Notes under the pieces: model-generated
What the model saw: the letters and a program-made list of their open reading frames with translations, nothing else
The model's database searches: none
Told to the model about the DNA's origin: nothing
Source: Pseudomonas kermanshahensis
Lineage (GTDB): Bacteria; Pseudomonadota; Gammaproteobacteria; Pseudomonadales; Pseudomonadaceae
DNA length: 64,000 nt
Assembly: GCF_014269205.2 (NCBI RefSeq)
Contig: NZ_JABWRY020000001.1
Span: forward strand, 5,318,001-5,382,000
Direction: 5' to 3'
Translations under genes and position numbers: made by a program
Shown here: positions 1 through 10,101 of the stretch, one piece after another
Numbering within the stretch: the stretch's first letter is position 1
Layout: each line of letters begins with the position of its first letter

Positions 1-1
1 C

Positions 2-3000
2 GAAACACCACAGGACCCCGACCAGCTGCTCGTGCAGATCTCGGTGGTGGTACCGCTGTCGTCGTCCGGCCCCGCGCAATTGAATTACCTGAAAAGCATG
101 ACCCTGACGGAACTGGCCATTGCACGCCTGCACACGGGCAGCGACGAAGTGGCGTCCGGCCTGCTCGACACCCACGCACGGCCTCTGGGCAGCTGGCTGA
201 ACCTGGATTACGTCAACCGCTTGATCTCGACCGTGGATGTCGGCGGGCGTTACCCCGCTTATGTTGCCCACCAACTGCAAGACGCCACGCTCAAGGCCAG
301 CCGCCTCCAGCGCCATGCCACGGAATGGCGCAGCACCCTGCAGTTCGCCGCGCTCAGGGCCAGGATCGAAACCAAGCTCAGCGCACAGGCCTGCCAGGCA
401 ATCGTCGATTTCTGCCGTGCCAATCACGCGTCACCTGATGCGCTCAGCATTTCACCGCTGGCGTTTCTGCCTGCACCGGGTGCCTCTGAAGGCAACACGG
501 TGCATGGCATGTTCCTGATCAAGGTAAAGGCCAACCAGCGCTGGGTCCTGTATCGCCCCCTGTTCGCGGATGACGCCGTGGCGGAGTTTGCCAGCCTGGA
601 CAGTTTGATGGCGCAGATACGGGCTGATCAGGCGTTGCAGCAACAGCTGCTGGCCTGGATGGATGACGACGCCAGGGGCATCTACCAGCACGGCGGATTC
701 GAACGTCCGCACCTGCATAGCCGCCTGTCGGTCCTGGCGCACTTGATTGGCACGCAGTCGGCGTTGGTAGACACGCTAGTGGAACGCCTCAGGGTCCCTG
801 TTACAGCCGTTCACACACCTTGGCTGGACGATTTGGACAACCACCTCTACAACGCACGCATTCGGACAATGCTACTGCTGGCCTCCCGGCAGAGCCGCTC
901 GAATGCGCAACAGCGCTGGGCCTTGATCGTGCAGGGCGGCTGGGTTCTGTTCAACACGGTCACGCCCCTGCTGCGTGGCCCTGCGGCCATGCTGGCCTGG
1001 CTGGTCGCCGCCGTGGCAACGCTCAAGGATGACCTGCCCGCCCTGTCCGATGGCAGCGCAGAGGAAAAGGCCTTGGCAGCGGCAGATGTGCTGACCAACC
1101 TGGCCCTGTTGTTGATGCAGGGCCCCACAGCCCCAACGCATGCGGGGGTCAGCTCGGCAGCGGTGGACGCCATGGCCCTGGAGGGCCCCGCCCGCAGAGC
1201 ACCCTCCACGCCGGTAACCGTTGAGGCACCCAAGACAGCGGACTGGGTCGAGCCCCACCAGGCGCAACGCCCCGGCCACGTCAGTGTGAGCCGTTGGCAC
1301 AACAGCCAGCGGGTGGGCAATTTGCCCTCCCACGCCCGCCAGCGCCTGGGCGAACTGCGCGCAGGCGTTTCCCTGCAAGGCCATGCGGCTGAAACACAAG
1401 GCCGCCTGCGCGGGCTGTACAAGGTGCAAGAGCGGCTCTACGTGAACCTGCAGGACGTGGCCTACGAGGTGCAGGAAACCTGGGGCGGAATCCAGATCAT
1501 CGGCCCGGACACCAGCCAAGGCGAATGGCACACACGTTGGGGCGGCGCGCCCGACGGCTATTACATCGTCGGACGCGAACGCAGTAAAGGCCCTTGGCTG
1601 CGGCGCTGGAATGACGAATGGGTCCTGGACTTGCACTTGGCCGGCGGCATGCCAAGAACCCGCGAAGCCGTCACCGCGCAGAATCGCCAGCACTACGATG
1701 CACTGCAAACGACCGGTCAAGCCAACCAGGACAAACTGACCCAGCTCGAGCCCTTCATGGAGCGCAACCGCATCGAGCTTGAAGCCTTTGACGACGAGGC
1801 GGCTGCGTTCAGCCTGGCGTTCAAAGCGTTGCCCAACCCCGACGTCAAGGCACTTCCGCCGGCGCTCCGGGTGCAGCGCCAGGCAGTGCTGGAAATGCGC
1901 AGGCAGCACCTACCGCAGATCGCCGCGGGGTCGCTGTACCTCGAAAAGCAGGCCAGCTTGCTGCATGCCAACGCCGACCTCTACCGGCAGATGCTCGAGC
2001 CTCGCTACCTGAAGTACGACCTTTCGGGCGCCACTGCACGCCGGCTCAGCAACTGGACAGAAGCCGCCATCGACAATGACATGCTGCTGGTGCGGCGCCT
2101 GCTCGAACTGGTCGACCACGAACACTTGCAGGAGCAATCAGTGGGCTTGCGTGGGGTGCCAGACAGTGACGAGCAGAGGGGCCGACACGCCGTATTTCGC
2201 GAATCGACCCGAGACGCACTGAAGGTCAGCCGCCGCCTGCTCGTGGTCAGCGAGCGACTGGATAAAACGCTTTCCGACGTGCTCAGCGATGCCCGAATCG
2301 CCTACCCAGACAAGAAAGCCAAGATCGAACGCGCCATCAAGCTGCGCCCTTACTCGTCGTTGATCGTCCGCGCACAGATTGTCAGCGACCTGGCTTACCT
2401 GACACTGGACAAGACCCTGCTCACTGCCGAAGCGGCCATTGACTTGCTGCCCTTGCAAAACAGCCTGAGCGACACGGACCTGTCAGCAGCGCTGTGGAGC
2501 CACGATGGCGTTGCCTCTGCCAACCTGCCTGCCGACCAACAAGCGGAGGTGCTGGGCAACGCCCTGCGCGTTTACCGGGCCGTCATCGGCAGGGCCAGGT
2601 ACATGCAATCGTTCACCGCACCCGCCGTGGACACCACGATGCTGCAGGCCTACATCGAGGCGATGACGGGCCTGGAACGCCTGGCAGAAACCGACTTGAG
2701 CACCGCCTTGATGAATGCCGAGCAGGGCTCATCGTCCCCTGCGCGACAGCTGACCCACCGCGTCAGGGCCGGCAAACGCACCCTGATCCGAACCTCCCGA
2801 GGACGCGCGGTGCTGGTCGAACGTGACCAGGAAGGCGATCATGCCGTTCAGCGCAACCCGGCCACCGAGCAACCTGGGGGCGCCTATGAGCGGCGCAATG
2901 GCCAATGGTTCGAAGTCCCAGGCGAGGAGCGCCCCGCCGCGCAAGACACCGCACAGCTGCGCAGTCGCGCGCAACACCTGCTGGCGCACGTGAATGACCG

Positions 3001-3583
3001 GGTCGCGCTGGCAGCGCGCTACGCGAACGAGCCGAACAGCCTGGCCGACCTCATGGATTGGCAGATCGAGGACATGCGCAAGGTCGAGCAGCACGTAAGC
3101 GCTGCCGATGACAGGGCGTCCGAAGGCCTGGCGAGTCAACTGCGCGATGCCATCGCCTCGCTGAACACCGAAAAACGCCGACTGCTCACCGACGCCTACC
3201 TCAACACCCGCCACCCGGACAGCAGTGCGTTACGTTACCTGTATCAGCAACAGCGGATAGAGATCGCCCTGAGCACATCGCGTAAGCCGCTGCGCACTGC
3301 CAACGACTACCTGGACGTCTACCAGATCAAGGACGTGCAGGTGCCCAATGCGGTGCTGTGGGAGGCTCACTTCCACTACCGCAGCGCCGACGCGGCGCCC
3401 CGCACCTTCGTCAAAGGCCACCTGAAGCACTGGGAGCCGCGCCCCGCGCGTGCCAGCAGGGCCGAAAAGGCGCGCGAGGTCAGGCTTGAGCACGCCCATA
3501 CAGCGGCTGAACGGATCGACATCTACCGCGGCGACCTGCGCCTGGACCAGATAGAGGGCATCATCCCCTTTCCGGCCCACTGA
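2..3583 (+). CDS. Giant dermonecrotic-toxin-like protein, 5' end outside window
   Basis: The frame is open from base 2 through the window edge to the TGA at 3583, so at least 1,193 residues are present and the true start lies upstream; the in-frame GTG at 32 is not credible as a start. Two patches match the N-terminal parts of the two giant proteins at 23359 and 29019: the segment containing TVDVGGRY (around residue 80) and the segment WVLYRP...EFASLDSLMAQIR (around residue 185). A hydrophobic stretch runs over roughly residues 303-340. I see no LRR and no Cys-x-Asp ligase motif. The C-terminus instead ends in a WEAHFHY...VKGHLKHWE...IYRGDL pattern that I associate with large Pseudomonas toxins of unknown enzymatic activity. 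Family membership is fairly clear; target and delivery are unknown. Confidence 0.75.
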   Translation, partial: ETPQDPDQLLVQISVVVPLSSSGPAQLNYLKSMTLTELAIARLHTGSDEVASGLLDTHARPLGSWLNLDYVNRLISTVDVGGRYPAYVAHQLQDATLKASRLQRHATEWRSTLQFAALRARIETKLSAQACQAIVDFCRANHASPDALSISPLAFLPAPGASEGNTVHGMFLIKVKANQRWVLYRPLFADDAVAEFASLDSLMAQIRADQALQQQLLAWMDDDARGIYQHGGFERPHLHSRLSVLAHLIGTQSALVDTLVERLRVPVTAVHTPWLDDLDNHLYNARIRTMLLLASRQSRSNAQQRWALIVQGGWVLFNTVTPLLRGPAAMLAWLVAAVATLKDDLPALSDGSAEEKALAAADVLTNLALLLMQGPTAPTHAGVSSAAVDAMALEGPARRAPSTPVTVEAPKTADWVEPHQAQRPGHVSVSRWHNSQRVGNLPSHARQRLGELRAGVSLQGHAAETQGRLRGLYKVQERLYVNLQDVAYEVQETWGGIQIIGPDTSQGEWHTRWGGAPDGYYIVGRERSKGPWLRRWNDEWVLDLHLAGGMPRTREAVTAQNRQHYDALQTTGQANQDKLTQLEPFMERNRIELEAFDDEAAAFSLAFKALPNPDVKALPPALRVQRQAVLEMRRQHLPQIAAGSLYLEKQASLLHANADLYRQMLEPRYLKYDLSGATARRLSNWTEAAIDNDMLLVRRLLELVDHEHLQEQSVGLRGVPDSDEQRGRHAVFRESTRDALKVSRRLLVVSERLDKTLSDVLSDARIAYPDKKAKIERAIKLRPYSSLIVRAQIVSDLAYLTLDKTLLTAEAAIDLLPLQNSLSDTDLSAALWSHDGVASANLPADQQAEVLGNALRVYRAVIGRARYMQSFTAPAVDTTMLQAYIEAMTGLERLAETDLSTALMNAEQGSSSPARQLTHRVRAGKRTLIRTSRGRAVLVERDQEGDHAVQRNPATEQPGGAYERRNGQWFEVPGEERPAAQDTAQLRSRAQHLLAHVNDRVALAARYANEPNSLADLMDWQIEDMRKVEQHVSAADDRASEGLASQLRDAIASLNTEKRRLLTDAYLNTRHPDSSALRYLYQQQRIEIALSTSRKPLRTANDYLDVYQIKDVQVPNAVLWEAHFHYRSADAAPRTFVKGHLKHWEPRPARASRAEKAREVRLEHAHTAAERIDIYRGDLRLDQIEGIIPFPAH

Positions 3584-3601
3584 CGGGCCGGTCAACAGCA
3601 C

Positions 3602-3624
3602 AGCCCTGGTGTCAGGCCAGGGCT
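3602..3624. terminator. Convergent hairpin between toxin gene and PHA-associated gene
   Basis: AGCCCTGG at 3602-3609 pairs with CCAGGGCT at 3617-3624 around a 7-base loop. It sits between the two convergent stop codons and overlaps the last codons of the minus-strand gene. A short T tract follows on the plus strand, so it could end transcription of the toxin gene. Confidence 0.5.
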
Positions 3625-3887
3625 TTGTCCAGCGCCCGCTCGATCTCGCTCTTGATGCTAGCGCCCATGATCGACAGCATCATGCCGAGCTTAAGCTCGA
3701 CGCGGATGGTGTCTTCGCCAATCTGCACGCTGCCGTTGGCGCCGCTGCGCGCGACGTCGACGCGGTCGCCGTTCCAGGTGGCCTTGAGGTCATATTCGCG
3801 GCTGAGCTTTTCTACCAGCGCCTCGGCCTTGGCGCGGGCAGCCTCGCGGCCGAGGGAATGTTTGCGTTCGACGCTGATCTGGGTCAT
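3612..3887 (-). CDS. Polyhydroxyalkanoic acid system family protein
   Basis: This 91-residue protein begins MTQISVERKHSLG. It matches my memory of the small conserved protein found beside the pha (polyhydroxyalkanoate) cluster in pseudomonads. It is alternately charged and has a hydrophobic helix near residues 68-77 (KLGMMLSIMGAS), in keeping with a small granule-region protein. I chose the ATG at 3887 because AGGA lies eight bases upstream; the longer frame to 3962 adds 25 low-quality residues. It is transcribed away from ubiE and converges on the toxin gene. Its biochemical role is not established. Confidence 0.75.
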   Translation of the reverse strand: MTQISVERKHSLGREAARAKAEALVEKLSREYDLKATWNGDRVDVARSGANGSVQIGEDTIRVELKLGMMLSIMGASIKSEIERALDKALA

Positions 3888-3955
3888 GCGGGTGATCCTG
3901 GGTATGAAGACATAATCAGCATTATGCCCGCCCCTGCCCCCTGGCACACCCCGCC

Positions 3956-3984
3956 AAGACAAATCCGCCCATTCGCCCTAGAAT
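3956..3984 (+). promoter_or_regulatory. Candidate sigma-70 promoter of ubiE
   Basis: AAGACA (3956-3961) is followed after 17 bases by TAGAAT (3979-3984), and the ubiE ATG is 27 bases further on. The spacing is ideal and the boxes match four and five of six consensus positions. The interval also holds a CATAAT/ATTATG inverted repeat at 3911-3926, of unknown use. Confidence 0.5.
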
Positions 3985-4011
3985 GGCGGTAATTTTTTCC
4001 GGTGAAGCGAT

Positions 4012-4782
4012 ATGAACGACCAGCGCAAAGGCGAACACGCCGAACCCACCACCCATTTTGGCTACCAGGACGTCCCGGAGAGCCAAAAGGCGAAGAAAGT
4101 CGCCGAGGTGTTCCACTCCGTGGCCGCCAAGTACGACCTGATGAACGACGTGCTTTCCGGCGGCATGCACCGCCTGTGGAAGCGCTTCACCATCGAGCTG
4201 TCGGGCGTGCGCAGCGGCAACCGCGTGCTGGACATCGCCGGCGGTACCGGTGACCTGGCCGCCAAGTTCTCGCGCCTTGTAGGCCCGACCGGGCAAGTAG
4301 TGCTCGCCGACATCAACGATTCGATGCTCAAGGTCGGCCGTGACCGCCTGCTCGACCGTGGCGTGGCCGGCAACATCGAGTTCGTCCAGGCCGACGCCGA
4401 GAAGCTGCCGTTCCCGGACAACCACTTCGACTGCGTGACCATCGCCTTCGGCCTGCGCAACGTCACCCACAAAGACGAAGCCATTCGCTCGATGCTGCGC
4501 GTGCTCAAGCCCGGCGGCCGCCTGTTGATCCTGGAATTCTCCAAGCCGACCAACAAGCTGATGTCCAAGGCCTATGACGCCTACTCGTTCGCCTTCATGC
4601 CACTGGCCGGCAAGCTGATCACCAACGACTCGGAAAGCTACCGCTACCTGGCCGAATCGATCCGCATGCACCCCGACCAGGAAACCCTCAAGGCCATGAT
4701 GGTCGACGCCGGCTTCGACCGCGTCACCTACCACAACATGACCAGCGGTATCGTCGCCGTGCACCGGGGAATCAAGCCCTGA
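4012..4782 (+). CDS. ubiE: Ubiquinone/menaquinone C-methyltransferase UbiE
   Basis: The 256-residue product is the SAM-dependent C-methyltransferase acting on the benzoquinol ring in ubiquinone synthesis. The SAM-binding glycine motif [12 protein letters not shown] is at about residues 73-84. The family signatures [21 protein letters not shown], before it, and [10 protein letters not shown], in the middle, are both clear. Length and start are standard. Its TGA overlaps the ubiJ ATG by one base, so ubiE-ubiJ-ubiB form a translationally coupled operon for aerobic ubiquinone synthesis. Confidence 0.97.
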   Translation: MNDQRKGEHAEPTTHFGYQDVPESQKAKKVAEVFHSVAAKYDLMNDVLSGGMHRLWKRFTIELSGVRSGNRVLDIAGGTGDLAAKFSRLVGPTGQVVLADINDSMLKVGRDRLLDRGVAGNIEFVQADAEKLPFPDNHFDCVTIAFGLRNVTHKDEAIRSMLRVLKPGGRLLILEFSKPTNKLMSKAYDAYSFAFMPLAGKLITNDSESYRYLAESIRMHPDQETLKAMMVDAGFDRVTYHNMTSGIVAVHRGIKP

Positions 4783-5405
4783 TGCTGCTGGCCGGGCTGC
4801 TCGCCAGCGTCGAACATGGCCTGAACCGCGTCCTGCGCATGGACAGCACGGCGCTGCCGCGGCTGGCCGCGCTCGAAGGCAAGGTCATCGAGATCGATTG
4901 CCGTCAGCCGGCCCTGCAGGTGTTCATCCTGCCCGATGAAGACGGCCTGATGCTGGCCGCGCACTGGGAGGGCGAGGTCGACTGTAGCCTGCGCGCCCCT
5001 GCCGGCAGCCTGGCGCAACTGGCCCTGGCCAAGGACAAGACCGCCGTGCTGCACAGCCCGCAGGTCGAGCTGCATGGCGATAGCGCTGTGTTGCTCGACC
5101 TGTTCGGCGTGCTGCAAGACCTTGAACTGGACTGGGAGCACGAGCTGCAGCGCTGGCTCGGCCCGGTGGCCACAGCGTTGCTGGCCGGCCACCTCCGCCT
5201 GCGCGCGCGCTGGACCCGCCAGGGCCTGACGCGCTTCAGCCAGAACCTCTCCGAGTACCTGGCCGAAGAGTCGCGCACCCTGGTCGGCAAACGCGAAGCC
5301 GAAGCCGCCTTCAGCGAGCTCGATACCCTGAAGGTCGATATAGAACGCCTCGAGGCGCGCCTGCAGCGCCTCTCCCGATCCCTTGATACCAGCGATAACG
5401 CATGA
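4782..5405 (+). CDS. ubiJ: Ubiquinone biosynthesis accessory factor UbiJ (SCP2 domain)
   Basis: The 207-residue protein has an N-terminal SCP2-like lipid-binding domain (roughly residues 15-115) and a C-terminal charged helical segment ending in [23 protein letters not shown], a likely coiled coil. UbiJ is known as a lipid-binding partner of the soluble ubiquinone biosynthesis complex. The identification rests on domain content plus its fixed position between ubiE and ubiB. Start and stop overlap both neighbours (1 base with ubiE, 4 bases with ubiB), showing translational coupling. Confidence 0.92.
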   Translation: MLLAGLLASVEHGLNRVLRMDSTALPRLAALEGKVIEIDCRQPALQVFILPDEDGLMLAAHWEGEVDCSLRAPAGSLAQLALAKDKTAVLHSPQVELHGDSAVLLDLFGVLQDLELDWEHELQRWLGPVATALLAGHLRLRARWTRQGLTRFSQNLSEYLAEESRTLVGKREAEAAFSELDTLKVDIERLEARLQRLSRSLDTSDNA

Positions 5406-7021
5406 AGCTGCTCGCCGTCCGCCGTCTCTTTCGCATCCAGCGTGTGGTGATCCGCTACCGTCTCGATGACCTGTTGTTCGACCTGCCCCTGCCCTGGTGG
5501 CTGATGAGCCTGCGCCTGCTGATGCCTTGGCGCTGGCTGCCGCGCAAGCCCTCCGCGCTCAGCCGCGGTGCGCGTCTGCGCCTGGCGCTGCAGGACCTGG
5601 GGCCGATTTTCATCAAGTTCGGCCAGCTGTTGTCCACGCGCCGCGACCTGCTGCCCACCGACATCGCCGACGAATTGATGGGGCTGCAAGACCGCGTGCC
5701 GCCGTTCGACCCGAAACAGGCCGTTGCATTGATCGAAGAACAGCTCGGCGCCAAGGTCGGCGAGCTGTTCAGCCGCTTCGACGTCGAGCCACTGGCCTCG
5801 GCCTCGGTGGCCCAGGTACACGCCGCCCGCCTGAAAAGCGGCGAAGAAGTCGTGGTCAAGGTGGTCCGCCCGGGCCTCAAGCCGGTCATCGCTCAAGACC
5901 TGGCCTGGTTGTTCCTGATCGCCAAGGGCGCCGAGCGGGTGTCTGCCGACGCCCGCCGCCTGCACCCGGTGGAGGTGGTCAACGATTACGAAAAGACCAT
6001 CTACGACGAACTCGACCTGCTTCGCGAGGCGGCCAACGCCAGCCAGCTGCGGCGCAACTTCGAAGCCTCCGAGCTGATGTACGTGCCCCAGGTGTACTGG
6101 GACCTGTGCCGGCCCAAGGTGCTGGTGATGGAGCGTATCTACGGCGTGCCGGTCACCGACATGGCGACCCTGGCCGACCAGCGCACCGACATGAAGCTGC
6201 TGGCCGAACGGGGTGTGGAGGTGTTCTTCACCCAGGTGTTCCGCGACAGCTTCTTCCATGCCGACATGCACCCCGGCAACATCTTCGTCAGCACGGTCAA
6301 GCCGTGGAGCCCGCAGTACATCGCCATCGACTGCGGCATCGTCGGCAGCCTCACGTCGGAAGACCAGGACTACCTGGCGCGCAACCTGTTTGCCTTCTTC
6401 AAGCGTGACTACCGCCGCGTTGCGCAACTGCACATCGATTCGGGTTGGGTGCCGGCGCACACCAAGGTCAACGAATTCGAGGCGGCGATCCGTACGGTGT
6501 GCGAGCCGATCTTCGAAAAACCGTTGAAAGATATTTCCTTCGGCCAGGTGCTGATGCGCCTGTTCCAGACCGCCCGGCGCTTCAACATGGAAGTCCAGCC
6601 TCAGCTGGTGCTGTTGCAGAAGACCTTGCTCAACATCGAAGGCCTGGGCCGTCAGCTCTACCCGGACCTGGACCTGTGGAGCACCGCCAAGCCGTTCCTG
6701 GAACGCTGGATGCGCGAGCGCTACAGCCCCAAGGCCATGGTCGGCAACCTGTACAGCCAGGCCGAGCAGCTGCCGCACCTGGCCGGCATGACCCGCGACC
6801 TGCTTGAGCGCCTGTCGCAACCGCACCTGCACGACCCGCAGTTGCCCGAGCGCCGCCGCCAAGGTGACCGCTGGGCGCTGCGCCTGCTGGGCGCAGGTTT
6901 GCTCGGGGGGGGCGCGGTGCTGGCCGCAGGCGCCGCCGAGGCCGCCAGCCTGGCCGCCCCGGCCGCTTGGCCAGCCTGGCTGATGCTGGCCGCCGGCCTT
7001 TACCTGATCGTGCGCCAATAG
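5402..7021 (+). CDS. ubiB: Ubiquinone biosynthesis regulatory protein kinase UbiB
   Basis: The 539-residue protein has the ADCK/UbiB atypical kinase-like fold. It shows the KxGQ-type motif [16 protein letters not shown] near residue 62, the alanine-rich nucleotide loop [13 protein letters not shown] near residue 132, a catalytic-loop [10 protein letters not shown] segment near residue 287, and the metal-binding IDCGIVG after it. Two hydrophobic C-terminal segments (about residues 497-513 and 520-537) anchor it in the inner membrane. It starts in an ATGA overlap with ubiJ and is the last gene of the ubi operon. Confidence 0.96.
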   Translation: MKLLAVRRLFRIQRVVIRYRLDDLLFDLPLPWWLMSLRLLMPWRWLPRKPSALSRGARLRLALQDLGPIFIKFGQLLSTRRDLLPTDIADELMGLQDRVPPFDPKQAVALIEEQLGAKVGELFSRFDVEPLASASVAQVHAARLKSGEEVVVKVVRPGLKPVIAQDLAWLFLIAKGAERVSADARRLHPVEVVNDYEKTIYDELDLLREAANASQLRRNFEASELMYVPQVYWDLCRPKVLVMERIYGVPVTDMATLADQRTDMKLLAERGVEVFFTQVFRDSFFHADMHPGNIFVSTVKPWSPQYIAIDCGIVGSLTSEDQDYLARNLFAFFKRDYRRVAQLHIDSGWVPAHTKVNEFEAAIRTVCEPIFEKPLKDISFGQVLMRLFQTARRFNMEVQPQLVLLQKTLLNIEGLGRQLYPDLDLWSTAKPFLERWMRERYSPKAMVGNLYSQAEQLPHLAGMTRDLLERLSQPHLHDPQLPERRRQGDRWALRLLGAGLLGGGAVLAAGAAEAASLAAPAAWPAWLMLAAGLYLIVRQ

Positions 7022-7055
7022 CCAGCCGGCCCGCTGGCTGGCACACTAGCGCAAA

Positions 7056-7083
7056 GGGCCCGGCACAGGAGCGGGCCCGTTTT
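7056..7083 (+). terminator. Intrinsic terminator between ubiB and hisI
   Basis: GGGCCCG (7056-7062) pairs with CGGGCCC (7072-7078), followed by GTTTT. A second small hairpin lies just upstream (AGCCAGC/GCTGGCT, 7020-7039). The terminator ends 11 bases before the hisI start, so it separates the ubi operon from the his-tat unit or partially attenuates read-through. Confidence 0.65.
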
Positions 7084-7093
7084 GGAGTGGACG

Positions 7094-7486
7094 ATGAAAG
7101 ACTGGCTGGACGAGATCAAGTGGAACAGCGACGGCCTGGTACCGGCCATTGCCCAGGACCACAAGACCGGACGCGTGCTGATGATGGCCTGGATGAACCG
7201 CGAGTCCCTGGCCCTGACCGCCGCCGAGCAACGCGCCATCTACTGGTCGCGCTCGCGTGGCAAGCTGTGGCGCAAGGGCGAGGAATCTGGCCATGTGCAA
7301 AAACTGCACGAAATGCGCCTGGACTGTGATGCCGACGTGATCATCCTGATGGTCGAGCAACTGGGCCATATCGCCTGCCATACCGGCCGCGAAAGCTGCT
7401 TCTACCGCGTCTTCGAAGACGGCCAGTGGAAAACCGTCGACCCGGTCCTGAAGGACCCGGACGCCATTTATAGCGCAGGACACTGA
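7094..7486 (+). CDS. hisI: Phosphoribosyl-AMP cyclohydrolase HisI
   Basis: The 130-residue enzyme opens the adenine ring of PR-AMP in histidine synthesis. The metal-site residues appear in the C-terminal half ([13 protein letters not shown]...[13 protein letters not shown]), and the substrate region includes [13 protein letters not shown] and TVYWSRSR-like [16 protein letters not shown] start at the ATG at 7094, which has GGAG seven bases upstream; the TTG at 7082 overlaps that ribosome-binding site. In pseudomonads hisI and hisE are separate genes, and they are adjacent here with a single base between them. Confidence 0.95.
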   Translation: MKDWLDEIKWNSDGLVPAIAQDHKTGRVLMMAWMNRESLALTAAEQRAIYWSRSRGKLWRKGEESGHVQKLHEMRLDCDADVIILMVEQLGHIACHTGRESCFYRVFEDGQWKTVDPVLKDPDAIYSAGH

Positions 7487-7487
7487 C

Positions 7488-7823
7488 ATGAGCGACACCC
7501 TCAACCGCCTGGCCGACGTGCTGGAACAACGCAAGCACGCGGCACCCGACAGCTCCTACGTGGCAAGCCTGCATCACAAGGGCTTGAACAAGATCCTCGA
7601 AAAGCTCGGCGAAGAGTCCATCGAAACGATCATCGCCGCCAAGGACGCCGCTGTCAGCAAGGATTACAGCGATGTCATCTATGAAACCGCCGACCTGTGG
7701 TTTCATAGCTTGGTCATGCTCAGCGCGTTGGGGCAACACCCACAGGCCGTGCTCGATGAACTGGAGCGCCGTTTCGGGCTTTCCGGGCATGACGAGAAGG
7801 CTGCGCGTCAACCTTCCGCCTGA
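7488..7823 (+). CDS. hisE: Phosphoribosyl-ATP pyrophosphatase HisE
   Basis: The 111-residue protein hydrolyses PR-ATP to PR-AMP, the step before HisI. The MazG-like metal-binding helix motif [15 protein letters not shown] lies at about residues 36-50, followed by the second helix [13 protein letters not shown] with its conserved E and D. It starts one base after the hisI stop and is followed 25 bases later by tatA, so the histidine pair and the Tat genes are probably co-transcribed. Confidence 0.95.
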   Translation: MSDTLNRLADVLEQRKHAAPDSSYVASLHHKGLNKILEKLGEESIETIIAAKDAAVSKDYSDVIYETADLWFHSLVMLSALGQHPQAVLDELERRFGLSGHDEKAARQPSA

Positions 7824-7848
7824 CTGTATAGAATTCTAGGAGAGCAAC

Positions 7849-8121
7849 ATGGGTATCTTTGACTGGAAACATTGGATTGTCCTGCTGGTCGTCGTCGTTT
7901 TGGTGTTCGGCACCAAGAAGCTGAAAAACTTCGGCAGCGACCTCGGCGAGTCGATCAAAGGCTTCCGCAAGGCCATGAACGACGAAGAAAACAAGCCGGC
8001 CGAGCAGACCCCGCCGCCTGCCCAGCCCGTGCCACCGGTGCAGAACACTGCACAACAGCCCCAGGGCCACACCATTGAAGGCCAGGCCCAACCGGTCCAA
8101 GAGCCGCAGCGGAAAGACTGA
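7849..8121 (+). CDS. tatA: Sec-independent translocase protein TatA
   Basis: This 90-residue protein has the classic TatA shape: a short periplasmic N-terminus (MGIFDWKHW), one membrane helix ([11 protein letters not shown]), the [14 protein letters not shown] hinge and amphipathic helix, then a proline/glutamine-rich cytoplasmic tail. TatA oligomers form the pore for folded, twin-arginine-tagged proteins. An AGGAG ribosome-binding site precedes the ATG. It is followed by tatB and tatC with 3-base and overlapping junctions. Confidence 0.95.
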   Translation: MGIFDWKHWIVLLVVVVLVFGTKKLKNFGSDLGESIKGFRKAMNDEENKPAEQTPPPAQPVPPVQNTAQQPQGHTIEGQAQPVQEPQRKD

Positions 8122-8124
8122 CCC

Positions 8125-8511
8125 ATGTTCGGCATCAGTTTCAGTGAGTTGCTGCTGGTAGGCCTTGTCGCCTTGCTGGTGCTCGGCCCCGAGCGCCTGC
8201 CGGGCGCCGCCCGCACGGCAGGGCTGTGGATCGGCCGCCTCAAGCGCAGCTTCAACAGCATCAAGATGGAAGTCGAGCGCGAGATCGGTGCCGACGATAT
8301 CCGTCGCCAGCTGCACAACGAGCACATCCTGCAAATGGAAGAGCAAGCCCGGCGCATCCTCAACCCCCAGACGCCGCCGGTGCAGCCCCCTGTCACCACG
8401 GCCACGGTGCAGCCGCCCGCTGGGCTCGAAGCCACGCCAGACGCTACGCCGGCCGCCCCGACAGCGCCGGCCGCCCCCTCTGAACCGCCACAACCGCCGC
8501 GAGCCCCATGA
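8125..8511 (+). CDS. tatB: Sec-independent translocase protein TatB
   Basis: The 128-residue protein has an N-terminal membrane helix ([26 protein letters not shown]) with the TatB-type glutamate and the G-P hinge, then a longer amphipathic helix and a proline-rich, low-complexity tail (about residues 80-128). TatB works with TatC as the receptor for twin-arginine signal peptides. Its last codon overlaps the tatC ATG (ATGA), as expected for a coupled tatABC operon. Confidence 0.94.
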   Translation: MFGISFSELLLVGLVALLVLGPERLPGAARTAGLWIGRLKRSFNSIKMEVEREIGADDIRRQLHNEHILQMEEQARRILNPQTPPVQPPVTTATVQPPAGLEATPDATPAAPTAPAAPSEPPQPPRAP

Positions 8512-9296
8512 GCGAAAATCCGGAACACGACCAGCCCATGCCGCTGGTCTCGCACCTGACTGAACTGCGCACCCGCCTGTTGCGCTGTGTCGCCGTCATC
8601 TTCCTGATATTTGCCGGGTTGTTCTCCTTCGCCCAGCAGATCTACACCCTGGTGTCCGCGCCGCTGCGCGACCACCTGCCGGCCAATGCAACGATGATCG
8701 CCACCGACGTGGCATCGCCGTTCCTCACGCCGTTCAAGCTGACCATGATCGTTTCGCTGTTCCTGGCGATCCCGTTCATCCTTCAGCAGATCTGGGGCTT
8801 TATCGCACCTGGCCTGTATCGCCACGAAAAACGCATTGCCATACCCCTGCTGGTGTCGAGCATCTTCCTGTTCTACGCCGGCATGGCCTTCGCCTATTTC
8901 CTGGTGTTCCCGCTGATTTTCGGCTTCTTCGCCAGCGCCACGCCCGAGGGTGTGTCGATGATGACCGACATCGCCAGCTACCTCGACTTCGTCATGACCC
9001 TGTTCTTCGCCTTTGGCGTCGCCTTCGAGATCCCGGTCGCCGTGGTGCTGCTGGTGTGGATCGGCGTGGTCGACGTGAAGTACCTGAAGAAGGTTCGCCC
9101 CTACGTGATCATCGGCTGCTTCGTGGTCGGCATGGTCCTGACCCCGCCAGACATCTTCTCGCAGACCCTGCTGGCCGTGCCCATGTGGCTGTTGTTTGAG
9201 GTCGGCGTGCTGTGTGGCAGCCTGATCCGCAAGCGCGGCGCGCACGATGAAGCGGCCAACGATCACAACGACCAGCCGCCAGCGACGCAACCGTGA
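8508..9296 (+). CDS. tatC: Sec-independent translocase protein TatC
   Basis: The 262-residue polytopic protein begins with the conserved cytoplasmic motif [16 protein letters not shown]. Six hydrophobic segments can be traced to residue 235, and the signature [24 protein letters not shown] lies in the second large loop. TatC is the core receptor of the twin-arginine translocase. It overlaps tatB by four bases and its TGA overlaps the GTG start of rsmE. Confidence 0.96.
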   Translation: MSENPEHDQPMPLVSHLTELRTRLLRCVAVIFLIFAGLFSFAQQIYTLVSAPLRDHLPANATMIATDVASPFLTPFKLTMIVSLFLAIPFILQQIWGFIAPGLYRHEKRIAIPLLVSSIFLFYAGMAFAYFLVFPLIFGFFASATPEGVSMMTDIASYLDFVMTLFFAFGVAFEIPVAVVLLVWIGVVDVKYLKKVRPYVIIGCFVVGMVLTPPDIFSQTLLAVPMWLLFEVGVLCGSLIRKRGAHDEAANDHNDQPPATQP

Positions 9297-10000
9297 ACCT
9301 GCTGCTACTTGAAGAAGCCGATTTCATCGCGGCCGACCGCGTGGTGCTGGCCGACCGGCGTTTCACCCACATGCAGGAGATCCACAAGGTCGCGGTGGGC
9401 GATAGCCTGCGCGTCGGCCAGGTCAACGGCTTGATGGGCCGCGCCACCGTGGTGCGCCTGGAAGGCCATGAGGCAGAACTGCACGTCGGCTTCGACCAGC
9501 CACCGCCCGCCAAGCTACCGCTGACCCTGGTGCTGGCCGTGCCGCGGCCAAAAATGCTGCGCCGGCTGTTCCAGACCATTGCCACGCTGGGTGTACCGCG
9601 CCTGATTCTGGTGAACAGCTACAAGGTCGAGAAGAGCTTCTGGCAAACGCCGTTCCTCAACCCCGACAGCATTCGTGAAAACCTCATCCTGGGCCTGGAG
9701 CAGGCACGCGACACCGTGCTGCCCGAGGTGATCATCGAGAAGCGCTTCAAGCCCTTCGTCGAAGACCGCCTGCCCGCCATTGCCGAAGGCACGCTGGGCC
9801 TGGTGGGCCACCCGGGCCCCTACCCCGCCTGCCCGCGCGCCGTCGAACAAACGGTCACCCTGGCCATTGGCCCCGAGGGCGGCTGGATCCCCTACGAGGT
9901 CGAGCTGCTGGGCAAGGCTGGCCTGGCACCGGTGCAACTGGGCGAGCGCATCCTGCGCGTAGAGACTGCCGTGACCGCGCTGCTGTCGCGCATTTTCTGA
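9293..10000 (+). CDS. rsmE: 16S rRNA (uracil1498-N3)-methyltransferase RsmE
   Basis: The 235-residue product is a SPOUT-fold methyltransferase. An N-terminal PUA-like RNA-binding part (residues 1-75) precedes the catalytic domain, which carries the SAM-binding knot motif LAIGPEGGW and the terminal [12 protein letters not shown]. It starts with GTG inside a GTGA overlap with the tatC stop, so it is the last gene of the his-tat operon. The start is supported by the overlap and by the normal family length. Confidence 0.95.
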   Translation: MNLLLLEEADFIAADRVVLADRRFTHMQEIHKVAVGDSLRVGQVNGLMGRATVVRLEGHEAELHVGFDQPPPAKLPLTLVLAVPRPKMLRRLFQTIATLGVPRLILVNSYKVEKSFWQTPFLNPDSIRENLILGLEQARDTVLPEVIIEKRFKPFVEDRLPAIAEGTLGLVGHPGPYPACPRAVEQTVTLAIGPEGGWIPYEVELLGKAGLAPVQLGERILRVETAVTALLSRIF

Positions 10001-10024
10001 CGCATCAGTCAGTCTTTTCCCCCA

Positions 10025-10051
10025 TCAAGTTTCTCTCTCCCGGGCCGATGC
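10025..10051 (+). promoter_or_regulatory. Flagellar sigma-28 (FliA) promoter of first chemoreceptor
   Basis: TCAAGTTT (10025-10032), an 11-base spacer, then GCCGATGC (10044-10051). Box sequence and spacing match the FliA consensus very closely. The chemoreceptor ATG is 50 bases downstream. A TTGGCA/TGCCAA inverted repeat in the leader (10053-10086) may fold but has no known role. Confidence 0.8.
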
Positions 10052-10101
10052 CTTGGCAACACAATAATTATCCGTGCTGCCAAGTTACCGGAGAGTCGAA
10101 C

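Noticed and set aside
32..34. GTG at base 32 as the start of the first toxin gene
   Set aside because: The frame is open to the window edge, there is no ribosome-binding site, and the homologous N-terminal module needs residues further upstream.
4904..7018. 704-codon open frame antisense to ubiJ and ubiB
   Set aside because: Shadow frame of two certain genes; composition and lack of initiation signals argue against expression.
7836..9290. 484-codon open frame antisense to tatABC
   Set aside because: Its His/Gln/Asp-rich translation is what the reverse strand of membrane-helix codons gives; tatABC are unmistakable.
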